From Trichaptum fuscoviolaceum (Eukaryota; Basidiomycota; Agaricomycetes; Hymenochaetales; Trichaptaceae): a stretch of DNA of 64,000 nt. Below the pieces are notes generated by a model that saw only the letters and a list, made by a program, of their open reading frames with translations, searched no databases and was not told where the DNA came from. The position numbers and the translations under genes were made by a program. Positions 35,253-46,852 of this stretch are shown here, piece after piece. Every line of letters begins with the position of its first letter. Positions within the stretch are counted from its first letter, which is position 1. The stretch spans positions 186,001-250,000 of the forward strand of contig CAJSYZ010000004.1 of NCBI GenBank assembly GCA_910574455.1, read 5' to 3'.

Positions 35253-37790
35253 ACAAGTGGATGGCAGCGGTCAAGGGTTAGACGCATTGTGCGTGCACGG
35301 GTTGGGTGCGGGTAGAATGTTGTAAGGAAGAAGCTTGGGGTCCCTAAACGTGTTTCTCGTCTATCAGATTCATTGGAAACATTTCAGCGTCTATCTATCT
35401 GTGAATGGAAGGGGTGGGAATCGATGGACGGTGTATTAAAAGATGAACGCACGCGATTGATCTTTCGAGTTAATGTCACTTAAGCCTACGGTAGCAATTA
35501 TAACGCAGAAGCTAGTCACTGCAGGCAAGGAGCCCAGAGCGGCGCGGCCAAACCATTATTTATGAGGGAGCGGTGCGCGAAGAGCGATGATGAGAAGTCG
35601 GTCCAGAAGCGGTATGAAACGGTCAAGTATCAGTCCAGTCGCAGTGAATAGTTGACATCGTTACATTGGTCGGCCAGCTTTGAGGTTGAGAGTGGCGGAA
35701 GAGAAACAAGAGCAAGGGCACAAATTGAACTCGTCGCGGTGGCAGTGGCTCGGCCCGGGGTCCCCGCACCGTACCGATTCAGAGCTAATTACGTCATCAT
35801 GATGACTCTCAGGCTGGCATCATGGTTCTTTCACCTCTTTACACTTTCGAGCCTGCAGACAATTCGGAAGCCACCCGACCATTCGTAAAGTTCTGTGCGC
35901 GTAGCGCGAGAGTGCGCTTTCGCTCGTTCACCGGGGATATGATCTCTTTTGCGCCGGCTGGTGAGGGTATGCAAGGTCCAAGTGCGCGGCTGGATGAAGG
36001 TGGGTATCTAAATGTCCATCCACAAGAGCCTGTGGAAATGAAGGGTATGTTATGTCACGGGGATGCCTGCAAGCTCGATCGTTGGGTGCGCATTTCGATC
36101 TTCGATGCCGTCTATCTCTGAGCGAGCGTGCGAAGGTCTCAACATGATTGTCCATCCCACCCTATTCTCATGAGGTAGCCACAGAAACTATCGACCATCT
36201 ATCAAAGTGAAGATTTAGATCAAAAGCGTACTGAAAATTATGCTGATATTGCTCGAAGCTCATCTTAAGGGAATAAGGGCGGCGAATGCGTGGTTGGATG
36301 GAGGTGGCGCGGCTAATGTTTATAGGTGAGTAATCTGACGCTCAAGAGGCCTGGCTTCAGCCTGATGGACACTCGGTCTATACCCATTTACACAGGTCAC
36401 TCTCATATTTACAAATGTTTTCCGGATATCGAATGCATGGTCCGGAGACCGAGTATACTGTGCGATGACGGTACCGGTCCTCAAGGTACTTCGACCGATG
36501 TTGATTCGTATCTAAAGTGTCTGAAGCTTCTAATTCAGAGTTCCGCACCCTTTTCAGCAGAGGATTTTTGTCCTCGTCGAGGCAAGCACTTGGAAATATG
36601 TAGAAAGAACCGCATCATTGCCCATCGCAGGATTCTCGATTGATCAATTTGGTGCTCTTTGAGAACACTACAACGTCTGAGAGAGACAGGGATCGCTTTC
36701 CGACGCCATCGAGCACATCATCCCCATAGTCTACTATTCTCCCTTTGCGACGATTTGCATCAGCCGTCGACTGGTGCTCTCAGTCTCGTGAAATATCGGG
36801 AGATACACCAAGTGACCCTCGAAGTCGATATGGGAACTGGGCCGGGTGAGTGCGCCAATGGTTGAGAGCTAACTGTGACCCAAATCTTGACAATGCCCTA
36901 TATCCTACGCCTTAACTCTGGGCCAAAAAGTGTATCTTATCTCTTTCAGAACCGAGTTCTTCCCGTCTAATATTCTCCTTATTATTCAAATTTACTGAAG
37001 ATCCGCGTATCGGAAGGGATCTGATCGATCCTCGGACGATCACCAGGCGCCCCGAAGACTTCTTTAATCACGCCCTGTTTCTTTCTGCCTGAACTACAAC
37101 CATGTGAACCTGCGTAACTACTGTCGCTACAAAATCTGCCAGAGCGTTCGGCTGGCGATATCCTTGCCTCTTAACCCCTTTGTCCGTTATCAGTGGTACT
37201 GCCTTATTTCTCTTGACGTCCCGAATCGAAGGGGTAGTTGGAGCTCCCCGTGATGATACGGCAGAGCTACGATCCATGACGAGAACTGAGGGGGTGGTTT
37301 GTGGAGGCGTGTCTTTCGCCAAAAGGGGAGTAATCGAGCACTTGCATGATACTGATTAAACCTAATTCCTTAATTTAATTTATGAATTTCCTTCACAGAC
37401 GTCTAACCCCCCAAGCCAGAAATGCCATCGTAGGCAATGACCTCGAACGCGAGCGTCTAGAGCTACCGGAATTAATGCATGTAGACTGTATGGTCGCCGT
37501 AAGAGGCGCACCTGCGAACGTCACGATCGATGGGCGACGTTTTTGCTGCGGGTAAGAGTCTCGCCAGAGTTGGACCTTGCGAAAGTGAAGTCAACTTATC
37601 TTAATACCGTGTTAATGAATAGCATGGCTGTCGAGCCCTACTACCATAAGTATGTTGAGAAGCCGTCAGATTTGGAAAGCAATCTCCATGAAGAATATTA
37701 CAGTTGATCATATGTATAAAGCAACACTGTCAGGCTGAATAATTACAAAATGTGCGTTTGGTAATGAGATAAGTAGTGCATATTTGCCAT
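35253..37790. repeat. Spacer 6: diverged copy of the decayed module
   Basis: Plus-strand landmarks match spacers 1 and 4: PADNSEATRPFVKF-type codons near 35,855, the ATGGTCCGGAG block near 36,437, CAGAACCGAGTTCT near 36,947, GTTATCAGTGGTACT near 37,187 and a TTCACAG acceptor near 37,399. The matching donor has decayed to GGGGAGTAAT (about 37,326). A 105-codon ORF (36326-36643) is the longest open piece. Its conceptual product resembles the shorter spacer-1 and spacer-4 ORFs (MVRRP...CPR), but I cannot name it. No intact gene. Confidence 0.5.
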
Positions 37791-39829
37791 TTAAATATGA
37801 GGGAAAAACTCGACCCAGTCAATGGTATCGAGTGCGGAAGATGGAAGGGAACGAAGTGACGTTATAGCGAGGACAAGAAGGGTGATACGGGCAACTGGGT
37901 AGACGAAGGGAGCCAGACCATACAATATAAAACCTAACACCATCATAGTGGCTCTTACTTTACCCCAAAAATCTTCCGCATCCTCCAGATAACAAAGAAC
38001 GGTTTGAAATGTCACAGCACAAGATCCAACGATTCCCACCGACGCAGTTCTCCACAAGATCTGCTCAGTGTGCGACGGAAAGCTGAAATGCCACGCGAGG
38101 CAGTGGACTGCGCCAAACAGTGCGCCTGCCATAGAGGAAGTAGCGAGTAATGGCTTGACTCCGGCATCCTCGCTGTAAAATATCATCGAAAATGTCTTCT
38201 CCTCGGTGTCAACATCCAGACCGCCAACTTCATCGAAAAGTCCCCCAGAAATCGAATCATCATCAACATCAGAGTTCAAGATTTTTGCTATTGGAATGAA
38301 TAGCACCACATCAATGATGTAGATCAAACAGAACAATGGGACGAAAGCAGATTTCATCGCGGATTTAGCACCGTGGACCAACATCAGGGCATATCTCTAG
38401 GTCAAAGAAATGTGGTTCAGGTCTTCATGATGCGGAACGAAAAGCAGGATACTTACATTTGTGCGATTCTCGACTTTGCGCGGAGGCTTATCGTCCACCG
38501 CGAGAAGCATCTCGCCTTCATTTTCTCTCGTTGTTGGCATCCTGGTCCCCAACATCAAACTTCTATCTCGAGAGAAGATAAACGTTAATCGACGAAGGAC
38601 AGTCTTGACGTGTCTCACAGATCTCAGGAGAAAGGAGATGACTTGAAATGGCAAAGAAGCTACGAAAGAGACTAGCACCTTTATCCAAGTGGCCATGGAC
38701 GCCCAAAGATGCTCTCGAATGTCAAACTCCTGACCCGAGAAACTCCACGCAACATCCTCGGGGAGTCGTTTCGCCAGCACCTCCTCCACACCCTTGGTCC
38801 GAATCACCACCGGAAATCGCACGTCACGAGGCTTGCTCCACCAGAAGACGTACATGACGCTGTTCAGTCCTGCGAGAGCGGCCGTGGTGAGTTCCATCTC
38901 GGTAATCGCCAAGCCCTGCACGGCGCGCGTGATGATCTGAACGATGAACCAGGTGAGCTGTAAGAGGGCGATGCCTTTTGAGAGAGCGTCGCCCTTGCTC
39001 CGGTCGTTAATTTCGTCCTCGGTGATGGTCGGGAAGTCGATGAGGTTCTCCGAGAGAAGTCGTTTCAGAGCGTGAAATGTAAGGACACCCTCCCAGATGT
39101 CATCCCCAAAATCAACTCGTGCAGCATCTTCTTCTGGAATCTCTTCCGGACGGTAGACACCCATAACACTCTTTACTTTCATATTCGCTCCTCTCCAGAT
39201 TTCGCTTGCATTCTTTGGTCGATGTATAAGAGTACCGTTCAAGAGATCTATAGGGCGCTCGCGGATCGTGGTGAAGTAAGTTTCATCAGGGTTGACGAAG
39301 TACCGGAAGAAGCAATTCTCGAATGTGGTAGTCTGAAGTCGGAAGCCACCCATTTGAAGAAAGTGACCGTGCACCGTAGTCCATGGTCTGTCTGTAATCG
39401 TTGATATGATGTGGCAAATGAGTAGCTTTTCCACGTACCTGACCCCGGAAACGCATCATTTACAGCCTCCCTGATCATCACAGCCCCTCTCCATTGCTTA
39501 AACGCCCACATTATCATGAACTCCGGCGCGAGGATTGAGAAGAACATAAGAAAGATACGTCGCCTCAGAATTGACCACGCTCCCTCTCCTTGGAAAGGCG
39601 CATTCGGATGCACGGATACCCAGGTACACGCGAATGTTGTTGCGAGACAGCTCCATAAGATGTTGAGGACGGTGCGGCCTTGGCACCCTTCGGAAGGCTC
39701 ACCAGGAGAGTTTTCGCGCGCGAAGATCAGCGCTTCGAGCGCGGCGTATGATGGAGTGGGCGCGGGAAGTGGGACGGCCTGGGTACCGTAGCGCTTGAGC
39801 AGGAACGCGGCCGTGAGGAGGAGGAGCAT
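37791..39829 (-). CDS. Multi-pass membrane protein, array copy 7
   Basis: Exons 39439-39829, 38457-39391 and 37791-38396 on the minus strand, with introns of 47 nt (GTACGT...TACAG) and 60 nt (GTAAGT...CTAG), encode 643 uninterrupted residues. The closest relative is pseudogene copy 3: both share the LTFIFS region, the DDEPP/DDKPP loop and the promoter flank. It retains the CGA codon that is TGA in copy 3. Signatures are DILWSCLATTFACTW, FLQMGGF, GIALLQLTWFIVQ, WWSKPRDVRFPV and GALFGAVHCLAWHF. This is the last array member. About 310 bp upstream of its ATG the array homology ends at the mobile-element boundary. Confidence 0.85.
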
Positions 39830-39891
39830 GACGGACAGCAGATGGTCGAGCAGATGGGAGGAGGGTGGGCACAAGAATGGCTGGGTTACAA

Positions 39892-40139
39892 TCACTTCAA
39901 ATGTAGGAGGTGTGTGAGGCGCCTCAGGCTATCGTGTCACTGTGTACAATGAGATGCAGTGCACATCAAAAGAAAACTAGAGTGTACTGTGCGGAATGAA
40001 TTGGATGTCAACTGAGTGTCTATCAAGACACAATATGGGCGGTCATGATGGCGGTGTCAATACAATAGTTGTCAAGGAGAAGTCATAGAAAGCAACATTG
40101 AGTTCGCTGATTCATTGCGTTCAGCGCGTGGGAGAGAGA
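39892..40139. repeat. Upstream flank of gene 7, shared with copy 3
   Basis: This stretch aligns with about 17,640-17,890 (CATCAAAAGAAAACTAGAGTG versus CATCAAGAGAAGACTGGAGTG; ACACAATATGGGCGGTC in both; TTCGCTGATTCATTGC in both). Homology stops after GAGAGAGAA at 40,139. The TATA position has decayed to TACATTTG. Confidence 0.65.
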
Positions 40140-40609
40140 AACTTCAAGTTCCCTTACTCCCGCTGGGAGTAAAGGGCACTGTATCCCCTAAATTGCCGTG
40201 GGATACCTGCAGATTTGCACCTCCCCTAAACTAGTACCCTGCCTACTTCTCTTTCCCGCGGCTCCTCCGTCTTCAACTTATGTAATTCACGTCCGTATTA
40301 CTAATTATTTCCTTCTTCCTACTTTTGTACTTCATATTCTTTGTCTTATGTACCTTATCTATAAATAATAAATCGTGCTCTATCAAATAATCTGTGTGTC
40401 TCTTATTAAAAAACCTTCATCGTTCTCCTTGCCGGCTCTGCTCATCACTGACAAAAAATATCTATTATGCATTTCCGGTTTCGTGTCCTCCATGTTTTAC
40501 ATTGCTTGTTATCTAGTCTAGTGTTCTAAGTCCTTCATATATCTCTCCTTTGCCTATGTCATAAATTATACATAAATTAAATCGAACCTTCACCTCTTCT
40601 GCTCCTTCT

Positions 40610-43600
40610 CTACCCTACCGGTGCGCCTTTGCTAAGTTCACGGATTCTTGTTAGCTGCCTCACATCGTAAAGTTTAGCTTCCTTTTTTTTCCCGTTCACT
40701 GTAAGCTTGCAATACATCCCCTTTTTCCCTCCGCTTGCATCCTTTGACGTGTGTGATGGGTAAACGACTTTCCATTTGTCTTCTTCGCATATAACGAGTG
40801 CCTCGTCCTCCCTCATCGCTGGGGTGCATAGTTCGAGACTCGTTAATGGGACAAATTCGTCCCTCGCTATGGGGTTATCCTTCGTTTTGTACGTCACTCG
40901 CACTTCACAGCCTCCCTTTCGGCTTTCCACGTCCTGTGTTGTCCACGCCAGCTTCCCATCCACGTTTCGCGGCTCTTTGCATCCAGCTCGAAATCGTAGT
41001 ATCACATGATATCTACTTACGACGTCCTCGATCTTGCTGTCCAGCAAAAAGGCGCACGGATTAAGTTTGTGTGCTATGTCACACGAACATTTATTCCTTG
41101 CCATCCCACTCGTCTCCGCTTCCTCTGCTCTGCTCGCATTCTCCTTCACGATCTTCCTCCGTCCCTTCCCCTTTCCTGTACTCTTCTGCCATCTCTCTCG
41201 AATCGCTCTTACATTTCCCGGAATACTGCCGTCCAGTCTCCTTAGCGTTGCCCTGTCTTTTGTGTCATCAGTAGTATCAAAATGCATTACTGTTTCCTTA
41301 CATTGAAATGACATTGTGAGCCTCAAGCACCACGCGTTCCCTCATATTCTCGATCAATACAAGTGCATGGCCCTTGCCGTTCGTGCCTACAAAGCTTCCG
41401 AACGTCTTATACCGACCGTCACTTACGAACACTGGGTGCGCGACTGTTCGCAAAGTCTCAATGTACGTCTGCTTCGCTGCCACTCCCTCGCGATTCTCGA
41501 CATACAAATTGAATAACTTCTTCACCTCTTCCGTTCGGTCATAATGCCCATTGTCGAGTTTCACCCAAACGTCTCTGCGTTTCTCATAAGCCTTTCTTCA
41601 TATTCTATATGCTAAAAAAAAACTCACGTTGCAAGCAACTGCGACGCTCCCCAATACCGTCCGCTTTCCGCTATGCCATATTTCATGTTTGCAAAAAAAT
41701 CCTCCTCCTCCTTGCCTGGCAATAGCCTGCCCTCCACTATTTCTCCTTCTTCCTCTCCACCTCGAATTCCTCCATCGTTGATCCCTCTCATTTCGCGCGC
41801 GTTCTTCCCTTCCACGTCATCTCCCGTCTTCTTCCCTTCCACGCGGAAGAGCGTCCCACATTCTTTCACTCCGATGACGCGTCCAAATCGACGTTCCGGA
41901 ATGACATATACCAGTCTTCCCAGAGCAATATGCTTTCGCCCTGGAAATTGTTGTGCATGTTCCTTCATTGCTGCCAACGTTGGAATCACTCTCTTTCTGA
42001 CTTCCCGATCGCCAGTCCGCACGAACGCCTGTAAAACGCACACCTATAGCAATGATATGTATTTGGCTTCGAGTTTGGTACAATATATTATTTGAAAACT
42101 CACCTCTTCTCGTGTTTCTGAGTCAATGAAGAAAAGCTCGTCCTCATAAACGGAAACCACAATTCCACGTTGGTTTCTTGCTGGTCCCATTACAGCAACA
42201 ATGTTGTCTCCGACGTCAAAGATTCTCTTCAATTGACTGATCCCGACCTCGTACTCTTTGACTTCTGAACGTTCGTTCACAAAGACCTTCACGCTGTCGC
42301 GCCCCTTCTCTGCCACCCTTCCCTCCCGTCCGGTGAACTCTCCCATTACGAGCTTCACGCGATCTCCCGTTAACAGGAAGGCCTCGTTCGTCTCTGCCAG
42401 CGTATTGATCCCTGCAACCGTAAAAAATTCGAGCTCATGCGCCTGAGGTCGGTAATGATCCACATAGTGAACGCCTGTCACAGTGATCAACCTCAATCCG
42501 TTCGCGAGGTATTCTTCGGCGTCATTCCGATTCCAGCTGCCTTGTGTAGATCCCGGTCGTAAGATACCCTCCTCGATTGTCTGCACCGCATTCTCAGGCT
42601 TGAATAACGACTGATACGCTCGTCCTTCTCGTTTTCCGTTCCTGTCTCGTTTCTTGTTATCATGAAGACGGGGAACAACAAGGAGTTTGACCACATCTGA
42701 GAACGGGTCGACTTCATGCACATGTGCAATGTCTCCAACGAATACTCCTCGTCGAATCTTCACCCACGAATGTAGAGCATGCCGTTTGCTGAAATCCAAT
42801 CGGTCTTTCACGAATTGATCAAGTTCAGCTTGTTCCTCTGCGGTTATAGGAACAATCTGTCTGTGCACATACGCGCCGTCGAGATTTCGAGCGTAATACT
42901 TGATCAAAGCAGCTGCGTCCACAGTAGGGCATGACACGGGTGCACCTGCAGGTGTACCCGGATCCGTGAAGCGCAGGTACCTGCGCAAAAAAACTGATAC
43001 CTGGATCCGACCCGGAACCGTGGGAAACGGATCCGGGTCTACCTGGACCCGTTACCTGCAGGTATTGCAGGTACCTGATAGGACCTGCAGGTAATAACAG
43101 TAAGTAATGTAATAATAAGATAAAGTATTTGAAGAACATACCATCTGTGTTTCTGAGGAGTCCTGCATGGCCCGAGCTTCGAACGAGCCACGTCGTCCTG
43201 CAAGACAAGGTGTTTGCGTCCTCATCAGATTGTGTGCGGTTGTGACGATGTGCCTACAGGCGTCAACCGCATTGACAGCGCGGTAAGGCATAGGCGCAGG
43301 CGTCGACCGCGTCGACCGCGAAGTAAAGCCTAGTGCGCAAGTTCGCAGGCTCCTGAAGCGAAGGAACATGGTGATAGTGAGAGGATCGCCACGCTGCAAG
43401 TCAATGAGTAAGGTATTATCAACAACATGAGAATAACCAGAACCACTCACGACCATTGCACGAGAATGATGTACATTCCCTGTGCCCCGGAATACTGCTC
43501 CTGTCATAGCACAGGCGATCTTCAGACATGGTAACATAGGGTGCTTCTCGCCTTCATCCCAACACTGAACCGTAACCACTGCCAGCTTCTCCAGTTCCTT

Positions 43601-45069
43601 CACACTGTTGCTCGTTACGCGCAGAGAAGCAACCCGGAAACTGAGAAGTTCAAGCGCCCGATGCCTGCCAGGAGCTGTTTGAAAGCGAGAGGTGATGGAA
43701 AGAGGTTTTCGACCTTGAATTCCCGTAAGCGATTGCAGGTGTGTGTGGAAGCACTCCCGCAGCTGTCCAGCACGTCGGGGTAGAAAGCGATTCCAAAGAC
43801 GAGCCATATTGTCGCAAGAGATGGTTCAGTAGCTCAGGCGCCGGTTCCCATTCCAACTCCAAAAGCGCAGTGACTGCGAAGAGTTTCGCAGCAGCCAGTC
43901 AATGAAGTCCATCTTCGGGCGAGCCTGTTCAGCCTGACCTTTGTGAGGCGGCATGAGTGCAGACGATGGCGAGTGTTGCGGTTGCCGGACGAGCAGCATG
44001 TCGAGGGCGACAAGCGGCTGTGGTCTCGCGGTCTCGCGAAGAGAGCGCGGCGGGCGGGAGGGCGCTGACAAGCGCGTAGTTGGTGAGGAGGCGGTCATGG
44101 CAGCCGTTGTCGTCGTAGTAGGCGGCTTCGAGGATGGCGAAGAGGACTTGCAGGCGCTGTCCGAGCGCAGATGCGTCGCAGACCAGCGCGCAGTTGGCGC
44201 GGAGGCGGTCATCGGGCTCGAGGTTGTCGTTGTAGTCAGCGGGGCCAAAGGATTAAGTATAACTTCCATAGGGAGCTTCGAGAGAGCTCAGGAGTGGACA
44301 TGTCGAGTAGAATGTAGGTGAAAGTAGTGGTACATCGTTGCGTTCGTCGCGCTCATGGTGAGCGCACGTGATTGACCGGGTACCTGCAGGTACCCGGTCA
44401 GGTACCTGGGCCCAAAAAATCCAAACCTGGATCTGCAGGTAACCGTGGGAACCAGGTACCTGCGCACAGGTGCACCTGGAACCGCAGGTATTTGAGCGCA
44501 GGTACCTGCAGGTACCCACGGATGACCTGCACCCGTGTCATGCTCTAGTCCACAGTCTTCGGCGCAGTCACATATACCCTGCCTTTACACCATGGTACTC
44601 CTAGGACTCCTAGAGGCTCAGGAAGGTTTGACTTCAGTCTTTTCGCCATATCCGATTCTATTCCAATCTATGAAACATGTGAGTCGTATTCTCCTTCTAA
44701 GTTGCATTTCATCACTCACTCGAACAGGCACTACCCAATACATGACCTGTCTGACCTCCTTTTCCACTCAACTTCGTCTCTGAATCTCCGCCGCTATTCT
44801 CTCAGCCTCCCTCCCCTTCTCCCTCGCAAGGTCCCCGTATGCTCGGTCGAAAGCCATGGGCCGAATAGCGTCGTCCGCCTCGTCCTCGACGACAAATGGG
44901 TCTACATGAATTACTTCAATAGTTATCATAGTCTTCAAATTACTTCTTTACCTTCTTCCCCCTCAGACTCCTCAGACTCCTCCTCATCTACCTCTGCCTC
45001 GAGATCGAGAAAAACGTTCGCCCACTCTTCCGTACGAACTCGTTTGTTCAGCATGTTGCTGTTCGACAT
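40610..45069 (-). pseudogene. Spt5-like KOW-domain gene, disrupted by a hAT insertion and a stop codon
   Basis: The minus-strand model has exons 44952-45069, 44720-44901, 42104-44667 (minus the insertion), 41628-42043, 41302-41574 and 40610-41252. The introns are 49-60 nt with GT-AG ends and all phases agree. The start MSNSNMLNKR leads into an acidic stretch (EVDEEESEESEGEED), as in Spt5. A NusG/NGN-like segment follows (MYWVVPVRIGIESDMAKRL, then WCKGRVYVTAP). KOW-type segments are GDRVKLVMGEFTGREGRV, GDNIVAVMGPARNQRGIV and IALGRLVYVIPE. Spt5 proteins bind RNA polymerase and nascent RNA. The role of these repeat-associated relatives is unknown. Lesions are TGA at 44768-44770 in an otherwise continuous exon and the insertion at 42,925-44,547. 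A GTAAGT in the last exon could be a further 48-nt intron. Confidence 0.7.
42925..44547. mobile_element. hAT-like non-autonomous element, 1,623 bp
   Basis: The 19-bp terminal inverted repeats TAGGGCATGACACGGGTGC and TAGAGCATGACACGGGTGC differ at one base. They are flanked by the 8-bp direct duplication GTCCACAG (42,917-42,924 and 44,548-44,555). TIR form and 8-bp duplication fit the hAT superfamily. Both subterminal zones (about 42,940-43,100 and 44,370-44,530) are packed with GGTACCTGCAGGTACC-type palindromes, likely transposase-binding subterminal repeats. The longest internal ORF (43,052-43,807, minus) shows no hAT dimerisation or DDE motifs. Removal with one duplication copy rejoins the KOW gene in frame (..APKTVD + AAALIKYY..). 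Confidence 0.85.
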
Positions 45070-45279
45070 TCAACTGTCAACCTCATTAGTATTCTTCGTC
45101 ATTTCCATCTAGCTCTCCTTTCTCTCTTACTATGCAAGCTCTTAATTTTATTATTCAAAGCAAAAAAAATAACGCTTCAATTAATGCAAATTTATCTATC
45201 ACCTCTACTCTATTTGCCTGTGGTGAAAGAACGAAAGAAAGAGGAAAAACGGCAATGTCCGGTCGATCACGGAAGCAAA

Positions 45280-45377
45280 ACCGATTGAGATCGCGTGCGA
45301 TGATTTGACCCTTTCAGGTTCCACACGTGTATCACCGAATTCACCGAACTTCAAATTCACACGAGATCTCAATCGGT
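45280..45377. repeat. Short foldback between the KOW gene and the helicase gene
   Basis: The arms 45,280-45,300 and 45,357-45,377 are inverted copies (ACCGATTGAGATC...) with two mismatches in 21 bp. Each is bordered by CAAA in direct orientation, so this could be a 98-bp mini-MITE or a hairpin. It lies in the 766-bp AT-rich gap between the two minus-strand genes, which otherwise holds no gene. Confidence 0.6.
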
Positions 45378-46852
45378 CAAACGCCTTCGGTGTGCAAATA
45401 AACGCCCATTCCTTCCTTCTCCCCCCTCCATCACCTTCCTCTTTTTCAGACTCCTTTTCTTTTTCGTATATAGTTTCAACATGTATTGTAGTTAGCTTTT
45501 GTCAATAGATAAATGAGTAATGCAAAAATATGAATGTCGTGTAATTATTGAAAGTCTATCAAATTAAAGTGAATACGTTAGTGAATTTTGAGGCATTTCG
45601 TCGACGTCCTTTCCATGGTATTCGTTAAGTGTCTTGTCGACCGCTTTTCGCCCTACGATGTTCCATAAGATAATGTTTTCTCAAAGGAGGTCTTGTACAG
45701 ACTCACTACTTTCTTTACGTTCCATGTTCGATTGTTTCACAGTGTGAAATACAAGTCCTACAAATCACAAACAGTTTGGTTAGTCCATTGCCCGTGTTTT
45801 TTCTTGACATACATTCATAGACTAACATGACTTCTTCAGTGTCTCTCTCGTTCAAAGATCAAGTTCCACCTTATCCACGTCTTCCGGTCCTCTTCTTCAA
45901 GTCGACGGTCCTCAATTCGTAAGTCTTCGTTTGGATGTTGCGTGAATAGTTTATTCTCAAAGTCTCTCAACAGGCGTATCGTCTCCCTTCCCGAGCTTCT
46001 CGATAGTGCGACGTATGCATTGAAACCCGTCAGACCTCCAGACGGTGGCCACCCAATGTCAATGATGACACATTCGATTGTTTGTCCTTGCGATCGATAA
46101 TCCGTGAATGCATATGCAGGGGTTATAGGCAACTGAGTACGTGTAACCCTTACTTTCCGATCTCCAGGTTTGATATAGAAGCTCTTCTGAATAGGCACTA
46201 TTGGCACGACTCCTTCTGGCAATCCGTCAAGCTTGGGTGCCTTTGAACTATCAAGCTTCACGAGCACGTATGCAGGTGGGTACTTCAAGACAACCCGAGA
46301 TCCATTGCAGGAAGGCTCTCTTTCGTCAAGAATGATCTCATGAATTCTGCCTCGCGATCCATTCACAATGTCTTTTTCCGTATTGACATTGAAGGTAACC
46401 ATTACTTTCATACCAACGGCAAGCTGAACTCGCGGTGCAAGACAAGTATCCTTCTTGCGCATCATGAGATATTCTTCCGTTGGCGTGAGTTTCCGTCCTT
46501 TGATTGTGTCGTTCGCCGGACTGACATATAACGTATTTCCAGTCAATCTGCAATGTCTCTCGACGGCAGCTTCGTTCCATTGTCGCCTCACTGCATGTCG
46601 TGGGGTCACAAGTACCGCTTCTGACCACGGTCCTTGGGAGAAATCGGTAGGTGGACATTCAGGTTTTGTAATAATGAGTTTCTGCAATAACTTGAGATCT
46701 TCTGCACCACAGCTTCCGTGACGTGCACGTCGTAACAATTCCTTCCACCGTTCGTCCACGACTCGCACTTGCTTCCGCAGCTTCACGACTTCAACAAATT
46801 GTTCGTAAATCTTTCGCCCTTGCACGAAGTCCTCAAGCTCTTCCTTGCCGAT

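Noticed and set aside
36326..36643. 105-codon ORF in spacer 6 as a real gene
   Set aside because: The homologous positions in spacers 1 and 4 are shorter and interrupted, and the reading frame does not connect to further exons.
43052..43807. Minus-strand 251-codon ORF as a hAT transposase
   Set aside because: No DDE residues, BED zinc finger or C-terminal dimerisation motif. The composition looks like chance coding in GC-rich DNA.
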